21,065 bases of DNA, from positions 1 through 21,065 of the forward strand of contig DASRFK010000232.1 in NCBI GenBank assembly GCA_035651635.1, written 5' to 3'. The position numbers and the translations under genes are program-made. The notes under the pieces are model-generated. The model was not told the origin of the DNA. It saw only the letters and a program-made list of their open reading frames with translations, and did no database searches. Origin of the DNA: JANXQE01 sp035651635. GTDB taxonomy: Bacteria; Verrucomicrobiota; Verrucomicrobiia; Limisphaerales; UBA8199. Positions 7,984 to 15,280 of the stretch are shown here, piece by piece. Numbering within the stretch: position 1 is the stretch's first letter; each line of letters begins with the position of its first letter.

Positions 7984-8703
7984 TTGAAACATTGCGACCT
8001 CACTTTGCCCACCCCAGAGCAAAACCTTGCCTGCGACGAGGTCCTGCTCGACGTGTGTGAAGCTGGCCAACTCGATGGCGTGCTCAGATTCTGGGAACCA
8101 GCGCAATACTTCGTCGTTCTTGGCTACGCCAACCATGCAGGCCTCGAGGCTAACCTCGAGTTTTGCCGGGGTGCGGGAATTCCCGTCTTGCGACGGTGCA
8201 GCGGGGGCGGGGCGGTGCTGCAAGGGCCCGGCTGTCTGAACTACTCCTTGGTTTTGCCAACCAGCAGCTCGGCGCGCCTGGCCGGCATCGCCGGAACCAA
8301 TGAGTATATCCTGCAGCGCAATCAAACGGCCTTGGAGTCATTGCTCGAAGGTCCAATCCAGCGTCAGGGGCATACCGATCTGACATTCCAAGGACGTAAG
8401 TTTTCCGGTAACTCACAACGGCGTCGCAAAAACTTTGTTCTGTTCCACGGTTCGTTCTTGCTCGCCGCGGACATTGGGCTGGTCGCGAAGGCATTACCTT
8501 TCCCTTCCCACCAGCCTGAATACCGGCGGCACCGGGCGCACGCTGACTTCCTGATGAATCTTCAGGTGCCGTTTCAGCGCGTTAAGGAAGCATTGCTCGA
8601 AGCCTGGCAGGTATCGGAACCGTTGAAGGAGCTCCCGCTGGATCTCATCGCGCAGTTGGCTGAGCAGAAGTACAGCCAGTCGAGCTGGAATTTTAAGTTT
8701 TAG
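7984..8703 (+). CDS. Lipoate-protein ligase A / octanoyltransferase family protein
   Basis: A 239-residue protein of the BPL/LplA/LipB fold that attaches lipoate or octanoate to lipoyl-domain lysines. Seen: RRCSGGGAVLQGPGCLNYSL (residues 70-89), the RRxSGGGAV signature of LplA and LipM; GRKFSGNSQRRR (137-148), with Lys139 at the place of the conserved catalytic lysine; FHGSFLL, as in the family's hHGtLLl; and a C-terminal KYSQSSWNF like the KYxSxEWN ending of LplA proteins. Start TTG 7984 has AGGAAAG about 10 bases upstream. It is divergent from the pyruvate dehydrogenase operon with a gap of about 140 bp, so lipoylation of the AceF lysine K41 is the obvious role. Sequence alone does not tell whether it uses free lipoate (LplA) or octanoyl-ACP (LipM type). 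Confidence 0.85.
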   Translation: MKHCDLTLPTPEQNLACDEVLLDVCEAGQLDGVLRFWEPAQYFVVLGYANHAGLEANLEFCRGAGIPVLRRCSGGGAVLQGPGCLNYSLVLPTSSSARLAGIAGTNEYILQRNQTALESLLEGPIQRQGHTDLTFQGRKFSGNSQRRRKNFVLFHGSFLLAADIGLVAKALPFPSHQPEYRRHRAHADFLMNLQVPFQRVKEALLEAWQVSEPLKELPLDLIAQLAEQKYSQSSWNFKF

Positions 8704-8960
8704 CAAAGCGGGACCGCTCCACGAGTCGCGAACTCAACGAATTATCCGGAAGCCAAGTTTGCAAGGGCAGCTACGCCTGATGAAAGCTGCTATTTTCACC
8801 GTCTGAAACTCAGCAAGCGCAGTCATGTCTCTGTTCTCTGCTCCTGTCAAAACCCCAGGGAATGGGTTTGCGCTGGGAGGCGGAAATGGGCAGGGTGTGG
8901 TATGTTCAAGGCAGCAGCCGCTCGGCGCTTAGCGGGCAGGCCAAAATAGAAAGACTGACT

Positions 8961-9233
8961 ATGGCCCAGGCGATAATGGATCCGGAACAGGTGCGGCGAT
9001 TCGCCGAGGAATTGAAACGGTTCAACAGTGACCTCCAGGACAAGGTGGCTTCGTTGCAGGCGCGTTTTGCCGCCCTCGGAGACACCTGGCAGGACGAGGA
9101 ACACGTTAAATTTGCCGACGAGTTCAAACAAATGATCAAGGCGCTAAAGAAATTCGTCGAAGTATCCAACCAGCAATCGCCCTATCTCCTGCGCAAAGCG
9201 CAGCGGATCGAGGAGTACCTGAACCAGCGTTAG
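8961..9233 (+). CDS. WXG100 / ESAT-6-like small helical protein
   Basis: A 90-residue, almost fully helical, highly charged protein. Its length and the central tryptophan fit WXG100 proteins: a turn ALGDTWQDEE with W43-Q44-D45 lies between two predicted amphipathic helices, where classical members have W-x-G near residue 43. The helix after the turn reads HVKFADEFKQMIKALKKF. The C-terminal secretion motif YxxxD/E is absent; the protein ends EEYLNQR. ATG 8961 is chosen because it gives the family length; the upstream frame (from 8862) adds 33 non-helical residues. First gene of a four-gene operon: the next gene starts 3 bp after its stop and the operon ends with an FtsK/EssC-like ATPase. WXG100 proteins are substrates or structural partners of type VII secretion ATPases. 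The family call is by pattern, not by a search. Confidence 0.65.
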   Translation: MAQAIMDPEQVRRFAEELKRFNSDLQDKVASLQARFAALGDTWQDEEHVKFADEFKQMIKALKKFVEVSNQQSPYLLRKAQRIEEYLNQR

Positions 9234-9236
9234 GCG

Positions 9237-9833
9237 ATGCCGCAAAAAGCTCACGTTACTTCCCTCGAAGCCCTCGAAGCTTTTCGCTCGAACCTGATTG
9301 TTTACCTTAGCCAGGCTCGCCCGGCATTGGATGAAATCAGCTCCGAGGTTTTGCGTACACGCAGTTGGTTGGAGGGGGAGCAACGTGTTCACTGGGAAAA
9401 CCAAATGCGGCGCCGGCTCAAGGACCTCGAGCAGGCGCAGCAAGCTCTTTTCAGCGCCAGGTTGGGCATTTTGCGCAAGGAAACTGCCGCCGAGCAGATG
9501 GCGATGCATCGCGCCAAAGCCGCGGTTGTCGAAGCCGACGAGAAACTGCGCATTATCAAGAAATGGGATCGGGAGTTCGATGGCCGGGTGCAGCCGCTGG
9601 TCAAGCAGACGGAAAAACTGCACACCGTCCTGTCCAATGACATGGTTAAGGCCGTCGCTTATTTGACTCAGGCGATTAACACGCTGGCCGCTTACGCTGA
9701 CTCCAAGGCGCCGGCGTCGCCGGCCTCAATTCCGGCACTAACGGGGACCGGCAACCTCGAACCGCAGACCGAGGCTGGCGGATCGCTCCAGAGTTCCCCG
9801 CCTGCTCCGCACCTGGAGACCGGAAAGACATGA
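9237..9833 (+). CDS. Helical (coiled-coil) protein of the T7SS-like operon, function unknown
   Basis: A 198-residue protein not recognised by name. Residues 8-150 are predicted almost wholly helical and rich in Glu, Gln, Arg and Ala. A tryptophan pair (W44 and W53, in RSWLEGEQRVHWENQ) comes at the end of the first helix, as in longer WXG-like proteins. From about 155 to the end it is rich in Pro, Ala, Ser and Gly and likely disordered. No signal peptide or membrane segment is seen. It starts 3 bp after the WXG100-like stop and its stop overlaps the next start (ATGA at 9830), so the two are probably translationally coupled. It could be an export substrate, a chaperone or an adaptor of the ATPase; the context supports a shared system but not a specific role. 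Confidence 0.75.
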   Translation: MPQKAHVTSLEALEAFRSNLIVYLSQARPALDEISSEVLRTRSWLEGEQRVHWENQMRRRLKDLEQAQQALFSARLGILRKETAAEQMAMHRAKAAVVEADEKLRIIKKWDREFDGRVQPLVKQTEKLHTVLSNDMVKAVAYLTQAINTLAAYADSKAPASPASIPALTGTGNLEPQTEAGGSLQSSPPAPHLETGKT

Positions 9834-10036
9834 GTCCGAGCGGCGCAAGGCTTGAAGCTCTCACCAAAGAGTTGCGGCTTCGTTGGCAGCAGACCCAGGA
9901 GTATTGGGTGGACGCCAAGAGCCGGGAGTTCGAACACAAATACCTGGAAGAGCTGTTCGCCAGTGTGGATCGCGCGGTGTTAGTCATCGATCAATTGGAC
10001 AAGTTGGTTCTGAAGATCAAGAAGGATTGTGAGTAG
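9830..10036 (+). CDS. Small helical WxD protein of the T7SS-like operon
   Basis: A 68-residue protein with a probable helical-hairpin fold. The motif YWVDAKSREFEHKYLEEL (W26, D28, F34, Y38) has the same spacing, W-x-D-x5-F-x3-[FY], as the WXG100-like protein two genes upstream (W43, D45, F51, F55). This suggests a second, shorter member of the same fold, perhaps a heterodimer partner in the manner of ESAT-6 and CFP-10. Its ATG overlaps the previous stop by 4 bp (ATGA), and its end overlaps the GTG start of the ATPase gene by 8 bp; this tight packing argues that the short frame is a real gene. No signal peptide or membrane segment. The family link is inference. Confidence 0.7.
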   Translation: MSPSGARLEALTKELRLRWQQTQEYWVDAKSREFEHKYLEELFASVDRAVLVIDQLDKLVLKIKKDCE

Positions 10037-13000
10037 CCAATTGGGAGCAAACCGAATGTTGGGGCTGGTCGACACGCTCAAGGCCACCGTCGAGGATATT
10101 GGCGCGCGCGCGGTCAAATTGAACGAAGACCTGCACGGAACCGTGGCGCGCGAAGGCCGCCGGCATGAGGCCTCCCTCGAGGAGCAAACCAAGCAGCTTT
10201 CCGCCGCCATCCTGAAAGCCGAAGCCGACTTTCAGAACGCCAAAACGGCAGCTCAGGTCAAGTTCGAGCAACGCAAAGCGCGGATCGGCCGCGCGTATCA
10301 AACCAGCCGGGAACATGCGCTCAATAAAATCGACGAACGCCTGGGTGGCCGCAGGTACGAGCTGCAGAAGGTCATGCTGCAGGCCGAGAAGGATCGCGAT
10401 TCCGGCCTGGCGGCAACGACGACCGCCAGCCGCGAGCTCCAGGCCGGTCTGGCAACCGAACAACAGACCCTCGCCAACCTCGAGAGCGCAGCGCAGCTGA
10501 GCTTCAAAGGATACCGGGGATTCCGCCGCCTCTTTCTGGCGGCGTACGAGAAAACCCAGGTCGACATTTCGGGGGATGCCCACCGGTTGCTGGCGGCATT
10601 GCGCGAGCAGCTCGCAAAGGCCACGCGGGAGCATGATAAGCTGCGCCGAGCTGTTTTCCTGCGTTTGTTCAAATTCCTGCTGATTTGGGTGATCCTTGCC
10701 TCCGGCCTCGTCGTCCTGGTTCCACTCGGCGTGCGCATCGCCGGACAAGCGCTCTCTTATCCGCAGGCCGGAGCGGCCGCCGCCGGGGTCTTCCTTATAA
10801 TTTTGATTTTGCGTTTCTTTGCCCAAAGGAGCGCCCGCCCAACTGTTGAGGCATTGTCCAATGCTCTGGCCGCCGCGCGGCGGCTTCACGACGCCTGCCA
10901 GCAAACCGAGCAACATCAGACTCAGGAAACTCTCGAGCGAATTAAAACTGAATTCGTTCAGAAAACCCAAGCGGCCGACCAGGAATTAAGGCGGGCACAA
11001 GCCGCAGCCTCGAATGATCGTATTTCCTGTCGCATGCGGACCGATGAACGGACCGTCGCTCTGAACAGCAGGCACGAGCAAGCCTTTCGCCTGCGCCGTG
11101 AGCGCCTTGAGAAAGAGCACGCTCAAACCATTCGTCAATTGAAAGAGGTGTCCGAGACCCGCAGCCAGACTCAAGCGCAAGCCTGGATTGAGCGGCAGAA
11201 TAAAATCAGGACGGACCAGGCCAGTTCCTTGCGAGGGTTGGAACAGGAATGGAAAACAAAACTTGAACCCCTTTACGCAGATCTGCGTTCAGCGCAGTCT
11301 TTGGCTGCTCAACTCTTTCCCGATTGGTCCGATGAGAAATTGACCCATTGGTCACCGCCGGCAAAGTTCTCCCAGGCGGCCAAATTTGGGACGGCACAGG
11401 TCGATCTGGCGGCTCTGTGCAGTGTGTTGCCCCGGCTTTCCAGCCTGGCCCTGCCGGGGCCGGCCACGTTTTCGCTTCCGCTTTGCCTGGCCTATCCCGA
11501 ACAGGGGTCACTCCTGCTGGAGACCGTCGATTCGGGTCATGACCAGGCGATTGACGTCCTCAATAACGTCATCTTGCGCCTGCTCTCCAGCGCGCCGCCT
11601 GGACGCTTGAGTTTTACCATCCTCGATCCAGTCGGCCTGGGGCAAAATTTCGCCGGAGTCATGCATCTGGCCGATTATGAAGAGCAGATGATCAATAATC
11701 GGATCTGGACGCAGTCAGGACAGATTGAGCAGAAGCTGGCGGATCTCAATGAGCACATGGAAAAGGTCATCCAGATGTACCTGCGCAATGAATATCAAAC
11801 GATTGCCGAGTACAACGAACAAGCCGGCGTGATTGCCGAGAAATATCATTTCCTGGTGCTGGCGGATTTCCCCGCCAATTTCACCGATACCGCCGCCAAA
11901 CGGTTGCTAAGCATTGCGGCCAGCGGGGCTCGCTGCGGGGTGTACACCTTGATCCACTGGGATCGGCGCCTTCCTTTGCCGCAGGATTTTATTCCCGATG
12001 AATTGCGCAAGAGCAGTTTGACCATCAGCTTCCGCGGCCCGGTCTTGACCCTCGACGGCAAACAGCGGCCAGGCGTCGATGTCTCGCTCGAACAGCCGCC
12101 CGCCCCAGAGGCGGCCACCGAGTTGATTCAGCAGATCGGCCGGCTTAGCCGTGACTCGAGTCGTGTCGAGGTGCCCTTCGAGCAAGTCGCCCCGCCCGAG
12201 GCGGAGGTCTGGAGCGAGGACACCAGCAGCGAGTTGCGCGTTCCCATTGGCCGTACCGGGGCGACCAAGCTGCAATACCTGGCCATTGGCAAAGGCACGC
12301 GCCAACACGGCTTGGTCGCCGGCAAGACCGGTTCGGGCAAATCGACCCTCTTCCACGTCATCATCACCAACCTGGCGCTTTGGTGCAATCCGGAGCAGGT
12401 CGAATTTTATCTGGTCGACTTCAAGAAAGGCGTCGAGTTCAAGTGTTACGGAGCCAAGCGCCTGCCGCACGCGCGAGTGGTGGCGATCGAAAGTGATCGC
12501 GAGTTTGGCTTGAGCGTCCTTCAAAAAGTCGATGATGAACTTCGGCGCCGGGGCGATTTGTTCCGGGCGCTGGGCGTTCAGGATGTGGCTGGTTACAAGC
12601 GGGCAGGGGGTACGGAGCCCATGCCACGCACCTTGCTGCTCATCGATGAGTTCCAGGAATTCTTCGTCGAGGATGACAAAATCTCCCAGACCGCCTCGCT
12701 GCTGCTCGACCGCATCGTGCGCCAGGGCCGCGCGTTCGGCATCCACGTTCTGCTCGGGTCCCAGACTTTGGGTGGCGCGTACACCGTCGCGCGCACGACG
12801 CTCGGGCAAATGGTCATCCGCATCGCCCTCCAATGCAACGAAGCCGATGCTTATTTGATCATGGACGATAGCAACCCGGCCCCGCGGCTTTTGTCGCGGC
12901 CGGGTGAAGGTATTTACAACGATATGGCCGGAGCCTTGGAAGGCAACAGTCCCTTCCAGGTCGTTTGGTTGCCGGAAGAGGTGCGCGACGATTATCTGTC

Positions 13001-13943
13001 TCGCGTTCGAACGCGGGCCGACCGAAGCGGGACGTCCTATCCGGGGCCAATCGTTTTCGAAGGCAATGCGCCGGCCGATGTGCGCGAGAATAGTTTGTTG
13101 CGCCAGTTGGTGGAGGTGCCCACCGCCCAACCGACCGGTGTCGGCCGGATGTGGTTGGGCGCGCCTAACTCGATCAAAGGCCCGACCGAAGCCGCTTTCC
13201 GCCGCCAAACCGGTAATAATCTCCTGATCGTTGGCCAGCGCGACGAGGCTACCCTGGCTATTTTTTGCACCGGCCTGGTTGCCCTCGCGGCGCAATATCC
13301 CCTCGGTAGTGCTCAGTTTATCCTGTGCGACGCCACGGCACCGGGCACTCCGCACCGCGATTATTTGGAGAAAGTCATCCGCGCCATTCCCCACAAAATC
13401 ACCCTGGCCAAGCCGGGCGATTTGCCTGAGATCATGAAGGGATTGGCTGCCGAGGCCGCGCGTCGGGCGGAGTTGCCCGATCCGGATGCCGCCCCGCCGG
13501 TGTTCCTGTTTATCCACGGCCTGCAACGGTTCAGCCGCTTGCGTTATGAGGAAGATTTCAGCTTCTCTTCGAGCAATGAAACCGAGGCAAACCCCGGAGC
13601 GGTTTTGAATAATTTAATCTGCGAACGGACGCGGCTGGGTTTTCATGTCATCGCCTCCTGCGACAGCTACAATAACGTTACCCGCTTCCTCAGCCGCAAA
13701 GCGATCAGCGAATTTGAATTCAAAGTCTTATTCCAAATGAGCGCCAATGATTCGGCCAGCCTGATCGACAGCCCTAAAGCCGGGATGCTCGGCCTGCATC
13801 GGGCCATCTTGTTCAATGCTCAGGAAGGCTACCTCGAAACCTTCCGACCCTATGCCTTGCCCAGTGCCGAATGGGTGGAGGAAGCCGGACGCAACCTGCA
13901 ACGATTGCTCCGCTCCGAAAGCACCAGTGCCGCCCTGAAGTAG
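10029..13943 (+). CDS. FtsK/SpoIIIE-type (EssC/EccC-like) membrane-anchored ATPase
   Basis: A 1304-residue motor protein, the likely engine of the T7SS-like system. Order: coiled coil (about 10-205); two membrane segments (about 213-236 and 240-262); a second coiled coil (about 270-420); then three RecA-like modules. Module 2 is intact, with Walker A GKTGSGKST (765-773), Walker B LLLIDEFQEFF (Asp873, Glu874) and the FtsK-type stretch RQGRAFGIHVLLGSQTLGG. Module 1 (about 450-720) has the FtsK-like ILDPVGLGQNF and FLVLADFPANF but no Walker A. Module 3 (about 1035-1290) has IVGQRDEAT (1067-1075) where Walker A should be and FIHGLQRF for Walker B. Two membrane segments plus three ATPase modules is the EssC/EccC plan, but coiled coils replace the FHA domains of EssC. 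GTG 10029 overlaps the previous gene by 8 bp; ATG 10056, with GGGAG 8 bases upstream, is an equally good start. It is not FtsK of cell division: there is no gamma domain and only two membrane segments. Confidence 0.9.
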   Translation: MSSQLGANRMLGLVDTLKATVEDIGARAVKLNEDLHGTVAREGRRHEASLEEQTKQLSAAILKAEADFQNAKTAAQVKFEQRKARIGRAYQTSREHALNKIDERLGGRRYELQKVMLQAEKDRDSGLAATTTASRELQAGLATEQQTLANLESAAQLSFKGYRGFRRLFLAAYEKTQVDISGDAHRLLAALREQLAKATREHDKLRRAVFLRLFKFLLIWVILASGLVVLVPLGVRIAGQALSYPQAGAAAAGVFLIILILRFFAQRSARPTVEALSNALAAARRLHDACQQTEQHQTQETLERIKTEFVQKTQAADQELRRAQAAASNDRISCRMRTDERTVALNSRHEQAFRLRRERLEKEHAQTIRQLKEVSETRSQTQAQAWIERQNKIRTDQASSLRGLEQEWKTKLEPLYADLRSAQSLAAQLFPDWSDEKLTHWSPPAKFSQAAKFGTAQVDLAALCSVLPRLSSLALPGPATFSLPLCLAYPEQGSLLLETVDSGHDQAIDVLNNVILRLLSSAPPGRLSFTILDPVGLGQNFAGVMHLADYEEQMINNRIWTQSGQIEQKLADLNEHMEKVIQMYLRNEYQTIAEYNEQAGVIAEKYHFLVLADFPANFTDTAAKRLLSIAASGARCGVYTLIHWDRRLPLPQDFIPDELRKSSLTISFRGPVLTLDGKQRPGVDVSLEQPPAPEAATELIQQIGRLSRDSSRVEVPFEQVAPPEAEVWSEDTSSELRVPIGRTGATKLQYLAIGKGTRQHGLVAGKTGSGKSTLFHVIITNLALWCNPEQVEFYLVDFKKGVEFKCYGAKRLPHARVVAIESDREFGLSVLQKVDDELRRRGDLFRALGVQDVAGYKRAGGTEPMPRTLLLIDEFQEFFVEDDKISQTASLLLDRIVRQGRAFGIHVLLGSQTLGGAYTVARTTLGQMVIRIALQCNEADAYLIMDDSNPAPRLLSRPGEGIYNDMAGALEGNSPFQVVWLPEEVRDDYLSRVRTRADRSGTSYPGPIVFEGNAPADVRENSLLRQLVEVPTAQPTGVGRMWLGAPNSIKGPTEAAFRRQTGNNLLIVGQRDEATLAIFCTGLVALAAQYPLGSAQFILCDATAPGTPHRDYLEKVIRAIPHKITLAKPGDLPEIMKGLAAEAARRAELPDPDAAPPVFLFIHGLQRFSRLRYEEDFSFSSSNETEANPGAVLNNLICERTRLGFHVIASCDSYNNVTRFLSRKAISEFEFKVLFQMSANDSASLIDSPKAGMLGLHRAILFNAQEGYLETFRPYALPSAEWVEEAGRNLQRLLRSESTSAALK

Positions 13944-14336
13944 CGTCGTTCCGGAACGCCGCATTTATGCGGCAGCGGCGTAGAATACACCGGACCCTCA
14001 GAACGGATCTTGCAGGTCGGAACGGAACGGGGTTGGTTCCGCATAACCGCATTTCGGGACGGGGTCGGGACGGGGTCGGTCCCGCACAATCACATGTTCC
14101 TGCGAGGTCACACCTCGGGCACCGGCCGGGACATTCCGCGCGAAAAGGCGCTTCTGCTGGACCTTCGCGTGGCTGAAAAGTGTCCCGCTCCACACCCGTG
14201 TCACGCTTGCGTTTTGGACTGCGGCAGTCCCCTGCCGCTTTTTGGGCTCCCCTGCCGCGACCGACACTTTTAATCGCTCACCGGCTGAGGCACCGGTCTC
14301 ACCGTTCCGTTCCCGTTCTGCCCCTCGCCGCGATGC
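13944..14336. other. Non-coding, structure-rich intergenic region
   Basis: No convincing gene. It holds a hairpin GCCGCA-TTTA-TGCGGC (13958-13973), an 11-bp tandem duplication GGGACGGGGTC (14056-14066 and 14067-14077), a hairpin CGAGGT-CAC-ACCTCG (14103-14117), and a 9-bp inverted repeat AAAAGTGTC/GACACTTTT (14176-14184 and 14263-14271) that encloses the terminator at 14221. Open frames through it on both strands are low-complexity and disagree with one another. Confidence 0.6.
14221..14243 (+). terminator. Rho-independent terminator of the T7SS-like operon
   Basis: Perfect 7-bp GC-rich stem GCGGCAG/CTGCCGC with the loop TCCC, followed at once by five T residues (14239-14243). It lies about 280 bp after the ATPase stop codon and in the right direction for that operon. 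The minus-strand DUF2959-like gene ends at 14337, so the site separates convergent transcripts. Confidence 0.75.
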
Positions 14337-15023
14337 CTACTGCGTAGCTGGCGGCGGTTGGTTCGGCTGGTAAGCCATTGAAGACATGCGCGCGCTGGAA
14401 GTGGTTAATTCCGTGGTTAGCGAATCGAGCGCCATTTGCACTTTGGCCACGTTATCATTGGCGTTTTGGACCACGCCCTTCATCGACTCCAGTCCGGCCG
14501 TGGTCAGGTCGATGCTCAGAGCGCGGCGGATATCCAGTAAGTACGTAATGAGCGGCACCATCGCTTCCTGACTGTCGTGGTAGCGTCGCTCAATGGCGTC
14601 CATGCGATTGGTGACCTCGTTGCGCCGGGCCTCGCTTAACTCGTGGATATGCCCGAAATCGATCGCTTGCAGCTGCCGATCCCATTCCGCAACGTAGGCG
14701 GCATTTTTCGCCTCCATCGTTTTGCCGGTGGTTTCCGTGCGTTCGGTGCTGGCAATCAGCCGGTCGAGCGCTTTGCTGTAGCGCTTAAAGGCGATGCGCA
14801 GGTCGCCTTGTGGTTGGTTGACCAGGTCGCGCAATGCAGCCATGGTTTGATCCATCGCCCGCTCTTGGGTCTGCACTTCGCTGGCGGCCCGTTGCATGCT
14901 GACGGCCGCAACATCTCCCCTTTGATATCCCGTCGAGGTGCAACCGGCTTCAATACCTAACACCAGCGCCAATCCATAAACTGAAATCCAGCGCAACAGC
15001 GAAGCGGGGGAAAAAACTTGCAT
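14337..15023 (-). CDS. DUF2959-like probable lipoprotein
   Basis: A 228-residue protein with a short hydrophobic N-terminus (residues 9-27, SLLRWISVYGLALVLGIEAG) ending in Cys28, which looks like a lipoprotein signal, although the residue at -3 (Glu) is unusual for a lipobox. The mature part is helical; the stretch AFKRYSKALDRLIAS and the later EAMVPLITYLLDIRRALSIDLTTAGL resemble the DUF2959 family (function unknown, envelope-associated). ATG 15023 is chosen because it places the hydrophobic segment at the N-terminus; the frame continues to 15128, but with charged residues before the signal. It is divergent from the HlyD-like gene at 15281 (257-bp gap, no clear promoter found) and convergent with the T7SS-like operon. 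No catalytic motif is seen. Confidence 0.65.
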   Translation of the reverse strand: MQVFSPASLLRWISVYGLALVLGIEAGCTSTGYQRGDVAAVSMQRAASEVQTQERAMDQTMAALRDLVNQPQGDLRIAFKRYSKALDRLIASTERTETTGKTMEAKNAAYVAEWDRQLQAIDFGHIHELSEARRNEVTNRMDAIERRYHDSQEAMVPLITYLLDIRRALSIDLTTAGLESMKGVVQNANDNVAKVQMALDSLTTELTTSSARMSSMAYQPNQPPPATQ

Positions 15024-15280
15024 CGTTCTGCTCGGGTTAAAATTAGAGGACATTGCTGGAACAAAAACTATCCCGCCTGCTCCCTCCTGTCGAGGCAGCC
15101 ACAGTGGGGTGTATACCTCCGTCAGCAAGGCAAGACTCGAGCGGAACTTTCCAAGTCCGCACAGCTCGTCGAACCAAATTCGCGCGTCGGCTTGGTTAAA
15201 TCCGCTTCATTTTTACTCGACTGTGCCCTGTTCCTGCCTAGATACTTGATTCGTTCGAGCGACCGCGAGCCCCCGAAACT

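Noticed and set aside
10017..10970. 317-codon minus-strand open frame opposite the ATPase N-terminus
   Set aside because: Same reason: antisense to a coiled-coil region with biased codons, no start context, no family pattern.
11907..13526. Long (539-codon) minus-strand open frame opposite the ATPase gene
   Set aside because: It is a shadow of the GC-rich ATPase coding strand: no recognisable domain, and the plus-strand frame has clear Walker motifs and family similarity over the same bases.
13813..14273. Short open frames on both strands in the gap after the ATPase
   Set aside because: They cross hairpins and tandem repeats, conflict with one another, are low in complexity and lack ribosome-binding sites.
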